Shown here: positions 1 through 6,320 of the stretch, in pieces | Numbering within the stretch: the stretch's first letter is position 1 | Layout of the letters: each line of letters opens with the position of its first letter | From: Candidatus Sumerlaeota bacterium | GTDB taxonomy: Bacteria; Sumerlaeota; T1SED10-198M | Reading direction: 5' to 3' | Length of the DNA stretch: 6,876 nucleotides | NCBI GenBank assembly: GCA_003554345.1 | Contig: PWGE01000023.1 | Location: 1 to 6,876 of the forward strand | The notes under the pieces: model-generated | Database searches by the model: none | The model's input: the letters and a program-made list of their open reading frames with translations, nothing else | Told to the model about the DNA's origin: nothing | Position numbers and translations under genes: made by a program

Positions 1-1298
1 ACACCCATCAAAGGACCTACTGTCTCCCGCATAATTTTCACATCTTCCAGCTTAGCACCGCCCGGACCAAAACCGGTAGAAGTTTTGACAAAATCGGCTC
101 CTGCTTTTTTTGCCAGCTCAGAAGCTTTTCTTATCTGTTCTTTGTTCAACAGAGCTGTTTCCAGGATAACCTTCAAAACCTTTCCCTGAGTTGCTTCTCT
201 TACCGCCTGAATATCATCTTCTACCAGCCGGTAATTGCCTGATTTAAGAGCTCCTACATTCAATACCATATCAATTTCATCAGCACCATTAGCAATAGCG
301 TCCCGCGCCTCTATAGCCTTTACTGTTGGTGTGGTAGCTCCCAGAGGAAAGCCCACCACCGTAGTCACTCCTACCTGAGTACCCCTCAGAAATTGCCTGG
401 CTATCTTCACATTGGAAGGATTGACGCAAACAGTAGCAAAATCGTAGCGCCTGGCTTCATCACATAATTTTTTCACGTCTTCTACGGTAGAATCAGGATG
501 GAGCAGGGTATGGTCTATCAATCCTGCCAGGTCAGAAGAAACTTTCCCGTCCGTCTGCTTGGAAGCTATCCTATCTGCTCCGGCATCAACGATATTTCTC
601 ACCGCCTTTTCCCTGTGAACCACACAAAGGCCGCATTCCACGCAACACTCAACATCACCATTGCAGGGGGCTGAAGAAGGCGGGGCAGATGGTCCCACAT
701 CCTGAACCATGACATTACCTCCCGTACGTTCCAGCGAAAAAAGTCGCTTTCCTTCCCTGGCTAAACTCTTTGCCGATACTACCCGGGCTCCAAGACTCGA
801 TATCGTATTCAAAATTTCATGAACCTTTTTTCTGTAAAAAGAAGTCACCGGTGGCTCAGGCGCACCACAGCATATCACAGCATCCTTTGCCATGAGAATT
901 CTCTTTTCCTGGCGAAACGCCAGAAGAATACAATGCGTGGCAGCATTATCAGCAATCATCCCGGCAATTTTTGCTGCTCCGTTCAAAGTGAGCACCGGTA
1001 CCATCAGTCCATCCACAGCATTCAAAATTTCCCTGTTCCACAATTCATACTCGCTCACAATACGTTTAACACCTGCAGACAGTACTTGTTCTTTTCCGAT
1101 AAGACGTTCAGCAGCAGGTGTCAGGTAAGCAGAAAAAACAGCCCCTTCGCCGGCCAACTGAGACACTGCTTGTAATGATGTTTCCACTTCTCTGTCGCCG
1201 CCCATGAATATAAGCAGTATTTCGGGATTTTTCTTCTGTTTTTCCTGGAGTTTTTGCATGGTTTGACTGGTAATTTTTTGTATAAAACTTTCTTCCAC
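1..1298 (-). CDS. deoC: Flavoprotein-like domain fused to deoxyribose-phosphate aldolase (3' end cut by window)
   Basis: One open frame of 432 full codons runs from a GTG at 1298 to the window edge without a stop. The GTG is chosen because AAGGAG lies 9 bases upstream, overlapping the stop of the preceding gene. Residues 1-22 form a short amphipathic helix like BMC encapsulation peptides. Residues about 25-190 look like a flavoprotein (HFCD-type) Rossmann domain with the FMN-site-like motif PVLTLNGAAK at 101-110. A linker holds Cys212, 218, 219, 222 and 225, followed by VRNIVDAGADRIA. From about 255 the sequence is DeoC (IDHTLLHPD). Asp343 in EIDMV, the Schiff-base Lys376 in KVILET and Lys405 in DFVKTSTGF correspond to E. 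coli Asp102, Lys167 and Lys201, so the aldolase site looks intact. The expected reaction is 2-deoxyribose 5-phosphate to acetaldehyde plus glyceraldehyde 3-phosphate, probably inside the BMC. The role of the N-terminal domain is unknown, and its flavin binding is inferred from motif resemblance only. Confidence 0.9.
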   Translation of the reverse strand, partial: MEESFIQKITSQTMQKLQEKQKKNPEILLIFMGGDREVETSLQAVSQLAGEGAVFSAYLTPAAERLIGKEQVLSAGVKRIVSEYELWNREILNAVDGLMVPVLTLNGAAKIAGMIADNAATHCILLAFRQEKRILMAKDAVICCGAPEPPVTSFYRKKVHEILNTISSLGARVVSAKSLAREGKRLFSLERTGGNVMVQDVGPSAPPSSAPCNGDVECCVECGLCVVHREKAVRNIVDAGADRIASKQTDGKVSSDLAGLIDHTLLHPDSTVEDVKKLCDEARRYDFATVCVNPSNVKIARQFLRGTQVGVTTVVGFPLGATTPTVKAIEARDAIANGADEIDMVLNVGALKSGNYRLVEDDIQAVREATQGKVLKVILETALLNKEQIRKASELAKKAGADFVKTSTGFGPGGAKLEDVKIMRETVGPLMG

Positions 1299-1307
1299 GG
1301 CTCACAT

Positions 1308-1313
1308 CTCCTT
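1308..1313 (-). promoter_or_regulatory. Ribosome binding site deciding the GTG start of the flavoprotein-DeoC gene
   Basis: AAGGAG on the minus strand lies 9 bases before GTG 1298 and overlaps the TAA of the upstream pentamer gene at 1312-1314. This supports the GTG over the in-frame ATG at codon 14, which would remove the predicted targeting helix. The overlap suggests coupled translation. Confidence 0.75.
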
Positions 1314-1608
1314 AGTGAAATTTTTTACGGCGATTTTTACGGTATACACTATCTATCACGCCGCTGATTATTGTTCTCGTCGGTCCTTCCCTGTATCCCA
1401 GTATTTTACGACAGGCATTTCCCTCATCAATGATGAGGACAATATCTCCTATTCCGGCTCCAATATGCACATCAAGAGCCATCTGGATATCTCCACACGG
1501 TGCCAGGTTCATCTCATGTACAGGGCGAACCAACATCAACTTCTTCCCTTCCAGGGAGGAATGTTTAGTGGTTGCCCACACATTGCCCACTACTTTTGCT
1601 ATAAACAC
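1312..1608 (-). CDS. eutN: BMC-P pentameric shell protein (EutN/CcmL family), third copy in the operon
   Basis: This 98-residue protein is of normal EutN/CcmL length (85-105). It opens with MFIAKVVGNVWATTKH, the first strand of the family's beta barrel, followed by the conserved segment LEGKKLMLVRP (residues 19-29). The pentamer-interface motif GAGIGDIVLI sits at about residues 50-59, and the last strand is TIISGVIDSVY. Such proteins form pentamers that cap the vertices of the shell. The start is GTG, with AAGGAGG 9 bases upstream. The C-terminus ends in a basic tail (RKNRRKK) that the two paralogues in this operon lack. It follows another pentamer gene after 60 bases and precedes the flavoprotein-DeoC gene by 13. 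Confidence 0.9.
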   Translation of the reverse strand: MFIAKVVGNVWATTKHSSLEGKKLMLVRPVHEMNLAPCGDIQMALDVHIGAGIGDIVLIIDEGNACRKILGYREGPTRTIISGVIDSVYRKNRRKKFH

Positions 1609-1668
1609 CGCTTTTTCCCTCCTTCAGTCTTTCAGAATCTCTTCCTCAATTTCCCAACAACACCCATA
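1609..1668 (-). other. 60-base spacer between two pentamer genes
   Basis: The spacer holds the ribosome site AAGGAGG (1618-1624) for the GTG-started pentamer gene. Just after the previous stop is an 11-codon ATG frame in a TAA-T-ATG arrangement, which has no ribosome site of its own that I can see. I find no promoter or strong hairpin here. Confidence 0.5.
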
Positions 1669-1974
1669 TTATTCCTTTATCGTTAACCCATCAATAATAC
1701 CAACCACTGCATTATGGCAAATAGGATTATCAGGAAAAGCCTGGCAGGCTTCGCGAGAACTCACATAAAAAACATATTCACCGGCTCCTGCTCCCACAGC
1801 ATCCAGCGCCACTACAGATTGTTGTTCAGGAGGTGTGTTATCCTTTCCATTTTCCTGAAAAATACGGTCAACTTCTTCCCATTTGAGGGGTTTCAGCATA
1901 AGTATTTTCTTTCCTTCAACACTGGAATGTTTTTGCGTGGCAACCACGCGTCCTATTACTCTAGCAGCCTTCAT
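1669..1974 (-). CDS. eutN: BMC-P pentameric shell protein (EutN/CcmL family), second copy in the operon
   Basis: The 101-residue protein begins MKAARVIGRVVATQKH, then has SVEGKKILMLKPL, ALDAVGAGAGEYVFYV and a final VVGIIDGLTI, all in the order expected for EutN/CcmL barrels. It is a vertex pentamer of the BMC shell. Compared with the other two copies it carries a longer, charged loop around residues 32-51 (EEVDRIFQENGKDNTPPEQQ) before the ALDAVGAG motif, which should lie on the pentamer surface or near the pore. The start is ATG, with GGGAG 9 bases upstream. It follows rpiB after 36 bases. Confidence 0.9.
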   Translation of the reverse strand: MKAARVIGRVVATQKHSSVEGKKILMLKPLKWEEVDRIFQENGKDNTPPEQQSVVALDAVGAGAGEYVFYVSSREACQAFPDNPICHNAVVGIIDGLTIKE

Positions 1975-2010
1975 GAATTTTTGCTCCCATGCTTTTCTAT
2001 AAGCCTCTTC

Positions 2011-2460
2011 TCATTTGAAATACCGGTTTTCAATTTCCTTCATCTTATCCAGTCTTCGTTGATGACGTCCCCCTCCATAAGGAGTATCGAGCCACTTTTT
2101 GACAATTTCATATGCCACCAGTTCGCCTATCATTTTCCCGCCGAGACATAAAATGTTAGCATCATCATGTTCTGAAGCAAAGGCACCGGTCAATGTATTG
2201 TAGGCGGTAACCGCTCTGATCCCCTTCACTTTATTCGCCGTCAGACAGACGCCGGCACCGGTTCCATCGAGGAGAAGACCCTTTTTATACTCTCCTCCAG
2301 CGACAGCTTCTCCCACAAGAAGGGCATAATCAGGATAATCACAGGATTCTCTGGAATAAGTGCCAAAGTCAATAACATTGTACCCTTCCTTCTGAAGAAA
2401 CTTTTTAATTTTTTCTTTTAAGTCCCATCCACTATGGTCCGATCCTATAACAATATCCAT
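2011..2460 (-). CDS. rpiB: RpiB/LacAB-family sugar-phosphate isomerase, BMC-associated
   Basis: The protein has 149 residues, the normal length for this family, and starts MDIVIGSDHSGWDLKEKI, matching the RpiB N-terminus. His98 in the EHDDAN segment matches the ring-opening histidine of E. coli RpiB, and GGRHQRR at 130-136 gives the phosphate-binding arginines. The nucleotide-fold signature GTGAGVCLTANKVKGIRA is also present. In E. coli RpiB the catalytic base is a cysteine just before this motif (ICGTG). Here the position is Asp65 (LLDGTG), and the alternative Glu of the mycobacterial type is absent. As I recall it, LacA of galactose-6-phosphate isomerase also has Asp here. Interconversion of ribose 5-phosphate and ribulose 5-phosphate therefore cannot be assumed, although the family is certain. 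Pdu-type BMCs do not need this enzyme, while SPU loci include it, so it probably prepares or removes a sugar phosphate around the aldolase step. No encapsulation helix is visible. Confidence 0.88.
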   Translation of the reverse strand: MDIVIGSDHSGWDLKEKIKKFLQKEGYNVIDFGTYSRESCDYPDYALLVGEAVAGGEYKKGLLLDGTGAGVCLTANKVKGIRAVTAYNTLTGAFASEHDDANILCLGGKMIGELVAYEIVKKWLDTPYGGGRHQRRLDKMKEIENRYFK

Positions 2461-2461
2461 A

Positions 2462-3010
2462 TTACAACACACTCCTTCGTAAGTCCTTATGAGGTTGTGG
2501 TATTACAACCCGGCGGATAATAATACCCTCTTCTTTCAAAGCGTTACAGCCATCATTCACCGCAGTTCGAACCGCTCCTACTTCCCCGGTCAGCGTAACA
2601 AAGGCTTTTCCTCCCAGGGCATTGGCAAGGCGTACTTCAATCAACTGAACATGTGCCCCTTTGACTGCAGCATCAGCTGCTATGATACTGGAAGCAGCAG
2701 AAAAGGTTTCTATTATACCCAGCGCATCCAGCTCTGTCACATTCGACATATCCCGAATGGCAGGTACCAGTTGAGGGTCGATATTCGGTATAAGTAATTT
2801 ATCAATAAGGGCATCTTTTGAGAGAGCTAAACCCTGCTTCATTGATGCTTCCACATCTGCCACGGTTCCGGTAATCAATACAATGAATTTACCGGGACAG
2901 ACAGAATGCGCCTCCACAAGTTCACTTTCAGAGGCTTTCAACAGAGCATCCGTCACTTCAAAACCTTTAGCAATACTGTTTAATTCTATCAAACCTATGG
3001 CACGTTGCAT
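2462..3010 (-). CDS. pduT: PduT-like tandem-domain (BMC-T) shell protein with Fe-S pore cysteine
   Basis: The 182-residue protein has two BMC domains: residues 1-90 beginning MQRAIGLIELNSIAKGFEV, and about 95-182 beginning ALGIIETFSAASSIIAADA and ending near VVIPQPH. Length and sequence follow Salmonella PduT (184 residues). The segment VCPGKF places a cysteine at position 38, the same number as PduT Cys38; three copies of that residue in the trimer hold a [4Fe-4S] cluster in the central pore. It is expected to form trimers that look like hexamers in the shell facets and to carry electrons through the shell with PduS, whose gene ends two bases upstream. The start is ATG, with GAAAGG 10 bases upstream inside the pduS end. 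The cluster is inferred from Cys38 and the neighbour. Confidence 0.92.
   Translation of the reverse strand: MQRAIGLIELNSIAKGFEVTDALLKASESELVEAHSVCPGKFIVLITGTVADVEASMKQGLALSKDALIDKLLIPNIDPQLVPAIRDMSNVTELDALGIIETFSAASSIIAADAAVKGAHVQLIEVRLANALGGKAFVTLTGEVGAVRTAVNDGCNALKEEGIIIRRVVIPQPHKDLRRSVL
2472..2477 (-). promoter_or_regulatory. Ribosome binding site deciding the rpiB start
   Basis: AAGGAG lies 11 bases before ATG 2460. The in-frame GTG at 2472 overlaps this site and would add four residues (MCCN) that RpiB proteins lack, so the ATG is preferred. The pduT stop TAA at 2462-2464 is one base before this ATG, which suggests coupled translation of pduT and rpiB. Confidence 0.65.
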
Positions 3011-3012
3011 AC

Positions 3013-4347
3013 TTATTGAACCTTTCCGGTAATTTCCACCCTCTCCCGGCTCACATGAGTGACCCTCCCATCAATACTGGCATGAACCATCATGCCCAGG
3101 GCATCTGGCGGAATTTCACCAATAACATCTCCCCTCACAAGAGTATCACCCTTTTTCACCACCGGCAGGGCACTTTTTCCTATTTTAGGGGTAAGGTCAA
3201 TAACCACCTTATCTGTTTCTATCTTTTTTATTTCATATGTCTGACGTTCATAATCATCTACACCAATACGAATAGCCAGGCGTTCGGCATTTACCTTGCG
3301 GAATTCCTTTTCAGAATGAGGTTCCAGAACTTCCCGGCAGTGGGTATTTTTCACTCCATCAACCCGCAATTTCTCGCCAACCTCCTGCAAAAGCCGCCGG
3401 GGAGATAAGTCCAGGGGACAGGCATACATATCGCAAAGGCCGCACTCAGAACAAAGGTAAGCAGGAGTATACTCAAAGGCATTCTCCGGAGCAATAAAAA
3501 GCTGACGCATAACTTTGTGAGGTTCCAGGGCATGTCCCAGGAGGTTGCGAGGACACACAATGGTACAATCAAAGCACTGATCACAGGTGGATTTACCCCG
3601 TCGTTTATGGGCACGTAGAGACATTGTCTGTTTTCCTGTCAGAGGGTGGTCGGGCGGCAATACCAGCAGTCCCCCGCAGGTTTTGTCTATCCGGTAATTC
3701 TTTTCAACCGACTCTCCCATCATGGGACCTCCTGCCAGGATGATAAAATCATCTGAAAGAGGTTTTGCGATATCAACCAGTTCCCCCGCTGATATTCCCA
3801 ATGGGACCTCTGCCAGATAAGGCTCTGCCAGCTCACCCGCTACCGTCACCCAGCGGGTGGTAACAGGGAGACTTTTTTCAACGGCTAATGTTATATTCAA
3901 GAGAGTGTTCACATTAATGACCACGCATCCCACATCAATAGGGAGGCCACTTTCCGGTATAATTCTACCGGTCACATTATAAACCAGCTCAAATTCATCC
4001 CCGGCAGGATAATAATTCTGCAGAAACCACAGCTCAATATCACTGCTTTCTCCCACAGCTTTTTTGAATGTTTCCACTGCCTCAGTATATTTTTCTTTCA
4101 CACCGATATAAGCATTTCGTGCGCCGGTCACATATTTCACATAGCGCAATCCCCGGACTATTTCAGCAGCGCAGTTCTGCATAAGATGCCTTTCAGTGGA
4201 AAGTACGGGTTCACATTCAGCCCCGTTAGCAATAACCGTATCCACCTGACAGTCCATCTTTTTATAGGCAGGGAACCCCCCTCCACCGGCACCTACAATG
4301 CCCGCTTCTTTAACCTGTTTAATAATTGTATCTCTTTGCATTTTCAC
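3013..4347 (-). CDS. pduS: PduS-like RnfC-family flavin/Fe-S electron carrier
   Basis: At 444 residues this is close to PduS (about 450). The order is: an N-terminal Complex I 51-kDa/RnfC nucleotide and FMN region with GAGGGGFP (19-26) and NGAECEP (41-47); an SLBB-like region about 165-215; a di-cluster ferredoxin region with CDQCFDCTIVCP (Cys255, 258, 261, 265) and CSECGLCDMYACP (Cys299, 302, 305, 310); and a C-terminal RnfC-type sandwich domain at about 375-440. No membrane segment is visible. PduS takes electrons from reduced nucleotide or cob(I/III)alamin chemistry in Pdu compartments. No cobalamin enzyme is seen here, so the likely job is NADH reoxidation with electron export through the PduT pore. 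The start is uncertain: GTG 4347 abuts the TAG of the preceding gene, ATG 4341 is two codons in, and neither has a good ribosome site, so reinitiation is likely. Confidence 0.9.
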   Translation of the reverse strand: MKMQRDTIIKQVKEAGIVGAGGGGFPAYKKMDCQVDTVIANGAECEPVLSTERHLMQNCAAEIVRGLRYVKYVTGARNAYIGVKEKYTEAVETFKKAVGESSDIELWFLQNYYPAGDEFELVYNVTGRIIPESGLPIDVGCVVINVNTLLNITLAVEKSLPVTTRWVTVAGELAEPYLAEVPLGISAGELVDIAKPLSDDFIILAGGPMMGESVEKNYRIDKTCGGLLVLPPDHPLTGKQTMSLRAHKRRGKSTCDQCFDCTIVCPRNLLGHALEPHKVMRQLFIAPENAFEYTPAYLCSECGLCDMYACPLDLSPRRLLQEVGEKLRVDGVKNTHCREVLEPHSEKEFRKVNAERLAIRIGVDDYERQTYEIKKIETDKVVIDLTPKIGKSALPVVKKGDTLVRGDVIGEIPPDALGMMVHASIDGRVTHVSRERVEITGKVQ

Positions 4348-5778
4348 CTATACAATTCGAAAATAATCTACAAGAACACAGCGCAGGGGACGGGTAAAAT
4401 TCTTTGCACTTACCAGACCATCACCGGTAGGTGTGGCAATGGAAAGGGTGGCATAGCCTTCTCCCATTCCCAACCCCATATAGGAAGGACCATTTTTTAC
4501 AAAGATAGAACACGCTATTTTTTTCGCCATTTCGGTTAGACTCTGCACATTCAATGAATGCATGATAGCCGTATGTCCATTCCCACCTTCCATTTCCACT
4601 GCCAGATCAATTGTCTCACTGATACCTCCCGTTATAGTAAAAGGAAGAACAGGCATTAATTGTTCTGTCCAGAGAAAATCATTCTCTTTACCCACAACAC
4701 CCCATAAAATTCTCACTTCCTCACCCACATCAATACCGAGGGCAGCGGCTATTTGACGAGCTCCCTTACCAATAAAGTCCTTATTAACCACTGGATGAGC
4801 TCCCCCTTTTCCACTTTTCTCAATAGCCATCGAAGAGAGTTTTTCCATCCGGGCTTCGGATAATTCATACGCCCGGGGATCAGCACGAAGACATGGCAAA
4901 ATACTCTGCTCACATCCTTCTGCCAGCAGCACTTCTTTTTCAGCAGTACATAACACATTATTATCAAAAGAGGCACCTTTAATAATAGAATCAACTGTTT
5001 TTCGTGGTTCTACCGTATTATCAACCACCACCGGCGGATTACCCGGACCCGCAGCAATTATTTTTTTGGGGGTTTTCATGGCTTTTTCAACAACAGCAGG
5101 ACCTCCTGTTACCAGCAAAAGCCGGATATCAGGATGGGAAAAGAGAATTTCAGCCCCTTCCAGGGTGGGTTCCTTCATTGCCGTTATGATCCCCGACGGA
5201 GCCCCTGCAGACTCAGCAGCCTGACTGAGGAGCCTCATCGTTTTGAGAGAAACCTCTTTTGCACCAGGATGAGGGGCAAAAACCACGGTATTGCCACCTG
5301 CCAGTATACTGATGGCATTATTTATTATGGTAGAAGAAGGGTTTGTGGAAGGTGTCACAGCACCTATGACCCCAAAGGGGGCTCTTTCCACAAGAGTTAA
5401 ACCGCGATCCCCGGTATACGTTCGGGGTTTCAGGTCTTCAATCCCGGGAGTTTTATCTGCAGCAAGCTGATTTTTCAGGGTTTTATCTTCCCACCGTCCC
5501 ATACCTGTTTCCTGAGCAGCCTGCTTACCCAGATTTTCCGCCTCTTTTCGGGACACTTCTCTCATCGCTTCAATAATGTGAGCTCTATTTTCCAGGCTTA
5601 AGGCAACAAATTTCTTCTGGGCTTTTCGGGCTGCAGCAATAGCTCCTTCCATAGTGGGGAAAAGAACTTCTTCCCCAGAGCCATCTGGCCTGGGTGAGGC
5701 AGGTATACCCTCTTCTGTCTCCAGACGGGCAACAACCTCGCGTACTATTCTGGCAACTTCTTCCCTTTTAATATCCAT
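4348..5778 (-). CDS. pduP: CoA-acylating aldehyde dehydrogenase (PduP/EutE-like), BMC cargo
   Basis: The 476-residue protein matches PduP/EutE length (about 460-470). Residues 1-20 (MDIKREEVARIVREVVARLE) form an amphipathic helix followed by a Gly/Pro-rich linker to about 38, the standard encapsulation peptide layout. The dehydrogenase fold follows, with APFGVIGAVTPSTNPSST (133-150), GGPAVV (225-230) and the catalytic Cys277 in FDNNVLCTAEKEV. It should convert acetaldehyde or a similar short aldehyde plus CoA and NAD+ to acyl-CoA and NADH in the compartment lumen. This joins the aldolase domain (aldehyde source) to PduL (acyl-CoA user), both encoded in the same operon. The start is ATG, with GGGAA 9 bases upstream. 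The chain length of the substrate cannot be read from the sequence; acetaldehyde is inferred from DeoC. Confidence 0.93.
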   Translation of the reverse strand: MDIKREEVARIVREVVARLETEEGIPASPRPDGSGEEVLFPTMEGAIAAARKAQKKFVALSLENRAHIIEAMREVSRKEAENLGKQAAQETGMGRWEDKTLKNQLAADKTPGIEDLKPRTYTGDRGLTLVERAPFGVIGAVTPSTNPSSTIINNAISILAGGNTVVFAPHPGAKEVSLKTMRLLSQAAESAGAPSGIITAMKEPTLEGAEILFSHPDIRLLLVTGGPAVVEKAMKTPKKIIAAGPGNPPVVVDNTVEPRKTVDSIIKGASFDNNVLCTAEKEVLLAEGCEQSILPCLRADPRAYELSEARMEKLSSMAIEKSGKGGAHPVVNKDFIGKGARQIAAALGIDVGEEVRILWGVVGKENDFLWTEQLMPVLPFTITGGISETIDLAVEMEGGNGHTAIMHSLNVQSLTEMAKKIACSIFVKNGPSYMGLGMGEGYATLSIATPTGDGLVSAKNFTRPLRCVLVDYFRIV

Positions 5779-5795
5779 GACCTTCGCTTCCCATC

Positions 5796-6089
5796 TTATG
5801 AATTCTTTTCAAAGATTATGGAGCCATTCTTTTCCACATAATCCACAATACCCATAATGGTGCAGTCAACAGGACGGTCCTGGGTAATCTCCGTCATTCG
5901 TGAGGAAGAGCCCGAAACAATAAGTACAAGCTCCCCTTCCCCTGCACCAACGGAATCAATGGCAACTAAAGAGGAACCCTGTGCTTTAAGAGAATCGTCT
6001 ACGGGTTGAACCAGGAGAAGCTTGGTTCCCGAAATTTTTTCGTCTTTCCTGGTACATACCACATTTCCCGTAACCAATGCAAATTTCAT
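5796..6089 (-). CDS. eutN: BMC-P pentameric shell protein (EutN/CcmL family), first copy in the operon
   Basis: The 97-residue protein begins MKFALVTGNVVCTRKDEKI, continues GTKLLLVQPVDD and AIDSVGAGEGELVLIVSGSS, and ends with IMGIVDYVEKNGSIIF. This is the full EutN/CcmL barrel order at normal length. It forms pentamers at shell vertices. It is placed between the BMC-H gene and the aldehyde dehydrogenase gene, away from the two other pentamer genes. The start is ATG, with a purine-rich GAGGGGG just upstream. The stop is 17 bases before the aldehyde dehydrogenase start. Confidence 0.92.
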   Translation of the reverse strand: MKFALVTGNVVCTRKDEKISGTKLLLVQPVDDSLKAQGSSLVAIDSVGAGEGELVLIVSGSSSRMTEITQDRPVDCTIMGIVDYVEKNGSIIFEKNS

Positions 6090-6232
6090 TTTTCCCCCTC
6101 TTTTATCTTCTTTATGGTGGGATTCATTTTCTCACCTGGTTTGTATGCAACCTCCCGGCGAAAACCCTGAAATACAAGAAAAACAGACCATGATACTTCT
6201 TCCCTGCCTTCCGACATCCGGTTCTTTTTCAC
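6086..6232 (-). CDS. Doubtful 48-codon ORF in the spacer after the BMC-H gene
   Basis: A frame opens at GTG 6232 (internal ATG at 6217) and closes with a TGA that overlaps the ATG of the next pentamer gene in an ATGA arrangement, as coupled genes do. The product is short and basic at the end (MNPTIKKIKEGEK). I recognise no family. There is no good ribosome site at the GTG or the ATG, and the end of the frame is simply the purine-rich ribosome site of the next gene, which favours chance. Confidence 0.15.
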   Translation of the reverse strand: MKKNRMSEGREEVSWSVFLVFQGFRREVAYKPGEKMNPTIKKIKEGEK

Positions 6233-6320
6233 CTGTCAGGTCACAGCACTTTTTTCATGCAGGGCTTTCCCACTCTTTACCGGCAACCTGCTTTCTCAGG
6301 TAGCCTGTTCTACCAGGGTG
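6090..6320 (-). other. 231-base intercistronic spacer between BMC-H and pentamer genes
   Basis: This is the only long gap in an otherwise compact operon. On the mRNA strand it opens, just after the BMC-H stop, with two overlapping inverted repeats, and it ends with the GAGGGGG ribosome site of the pentamer gene. No convincing -35/-10 promoter pair and no U-run terminator are visible. The frame of the BMC-H gene stays open for 21 codons past its stop before the next TGA, which is probably chance. Confidence 0.6.
6282..6314 (-). promoter_or_regulatory. Two overlapping, mutually exclusive hairpins after the BMC-H stop
   Basis: On the mRNA strand, hairpin A pairs GGTAG with CTACC around a six-base loop (6299-6314). 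Hairpin B pairs GGCTACCTG with CAGGTTGCC, one T-T mismatch, around the loop AGAAAG (6282-6305). They share the CTACC stretch, so only one can form at a time. No U-run follows, so neither is a standard terminator. A role as an mRNA 3'-end stabiliser or processing site that keeps hexamer levels above pentamer levels is inference. Confidence 0.45.

Noticed and set aside
909-923. Perfect inverted repeat CTGGCG-AAA-CGCCAG
   Set aside because: It lies in the middle of the flavoprotein-domain coding region, has no U-run after it and does not interrupt the frame, so it is most likely a chance of codon use.
1108-1305. Minus-strand 65-codon frame starting just upstream of the flavoprotein-DeoC start
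   Set aside because: It is out of frame with the flavoprotein-DeoC protein, whose 432 codons are continuous and carry conserved motifs from end to end.
1315-1768. Two overlapping plus-strand frames of 123 and 112 codons
   Set aside because: They are antisense to the two EutN-type genes, mutually overlapping and low in recognisable motifs; shadow frames.
1714-2151. Plus-strand open frame of 145 codons
   Set aside because: It lies antisense to the second pentamer gene and rpiB, both of which have clear family motifs and ribosome sites. The plus-strand product shows no recognisable domain.
2461-2472. Upstream GTG start for the RpiB-like protein
   Set aside because: The GTG overlaps the AAGGAG site and adds MCCN ahead of the conserved MDIVIGSDH start; ATG 2460 fits the family and the ribosome site spacing.
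3351-3614. Minus-strand 87-codon frame inside the PduS-like gene
   Set aside because: It is in another frame over the ferredoxin region of the PduS-like protein, where the eight cluster cysteines show which frame is real.
6282-6314. Rho-independent terminator after the BMC-H gene
   Set aside because: Stems are present but no U-run follows on the minus-strand transcript, and the downstream genes plainly belong to the same operon.
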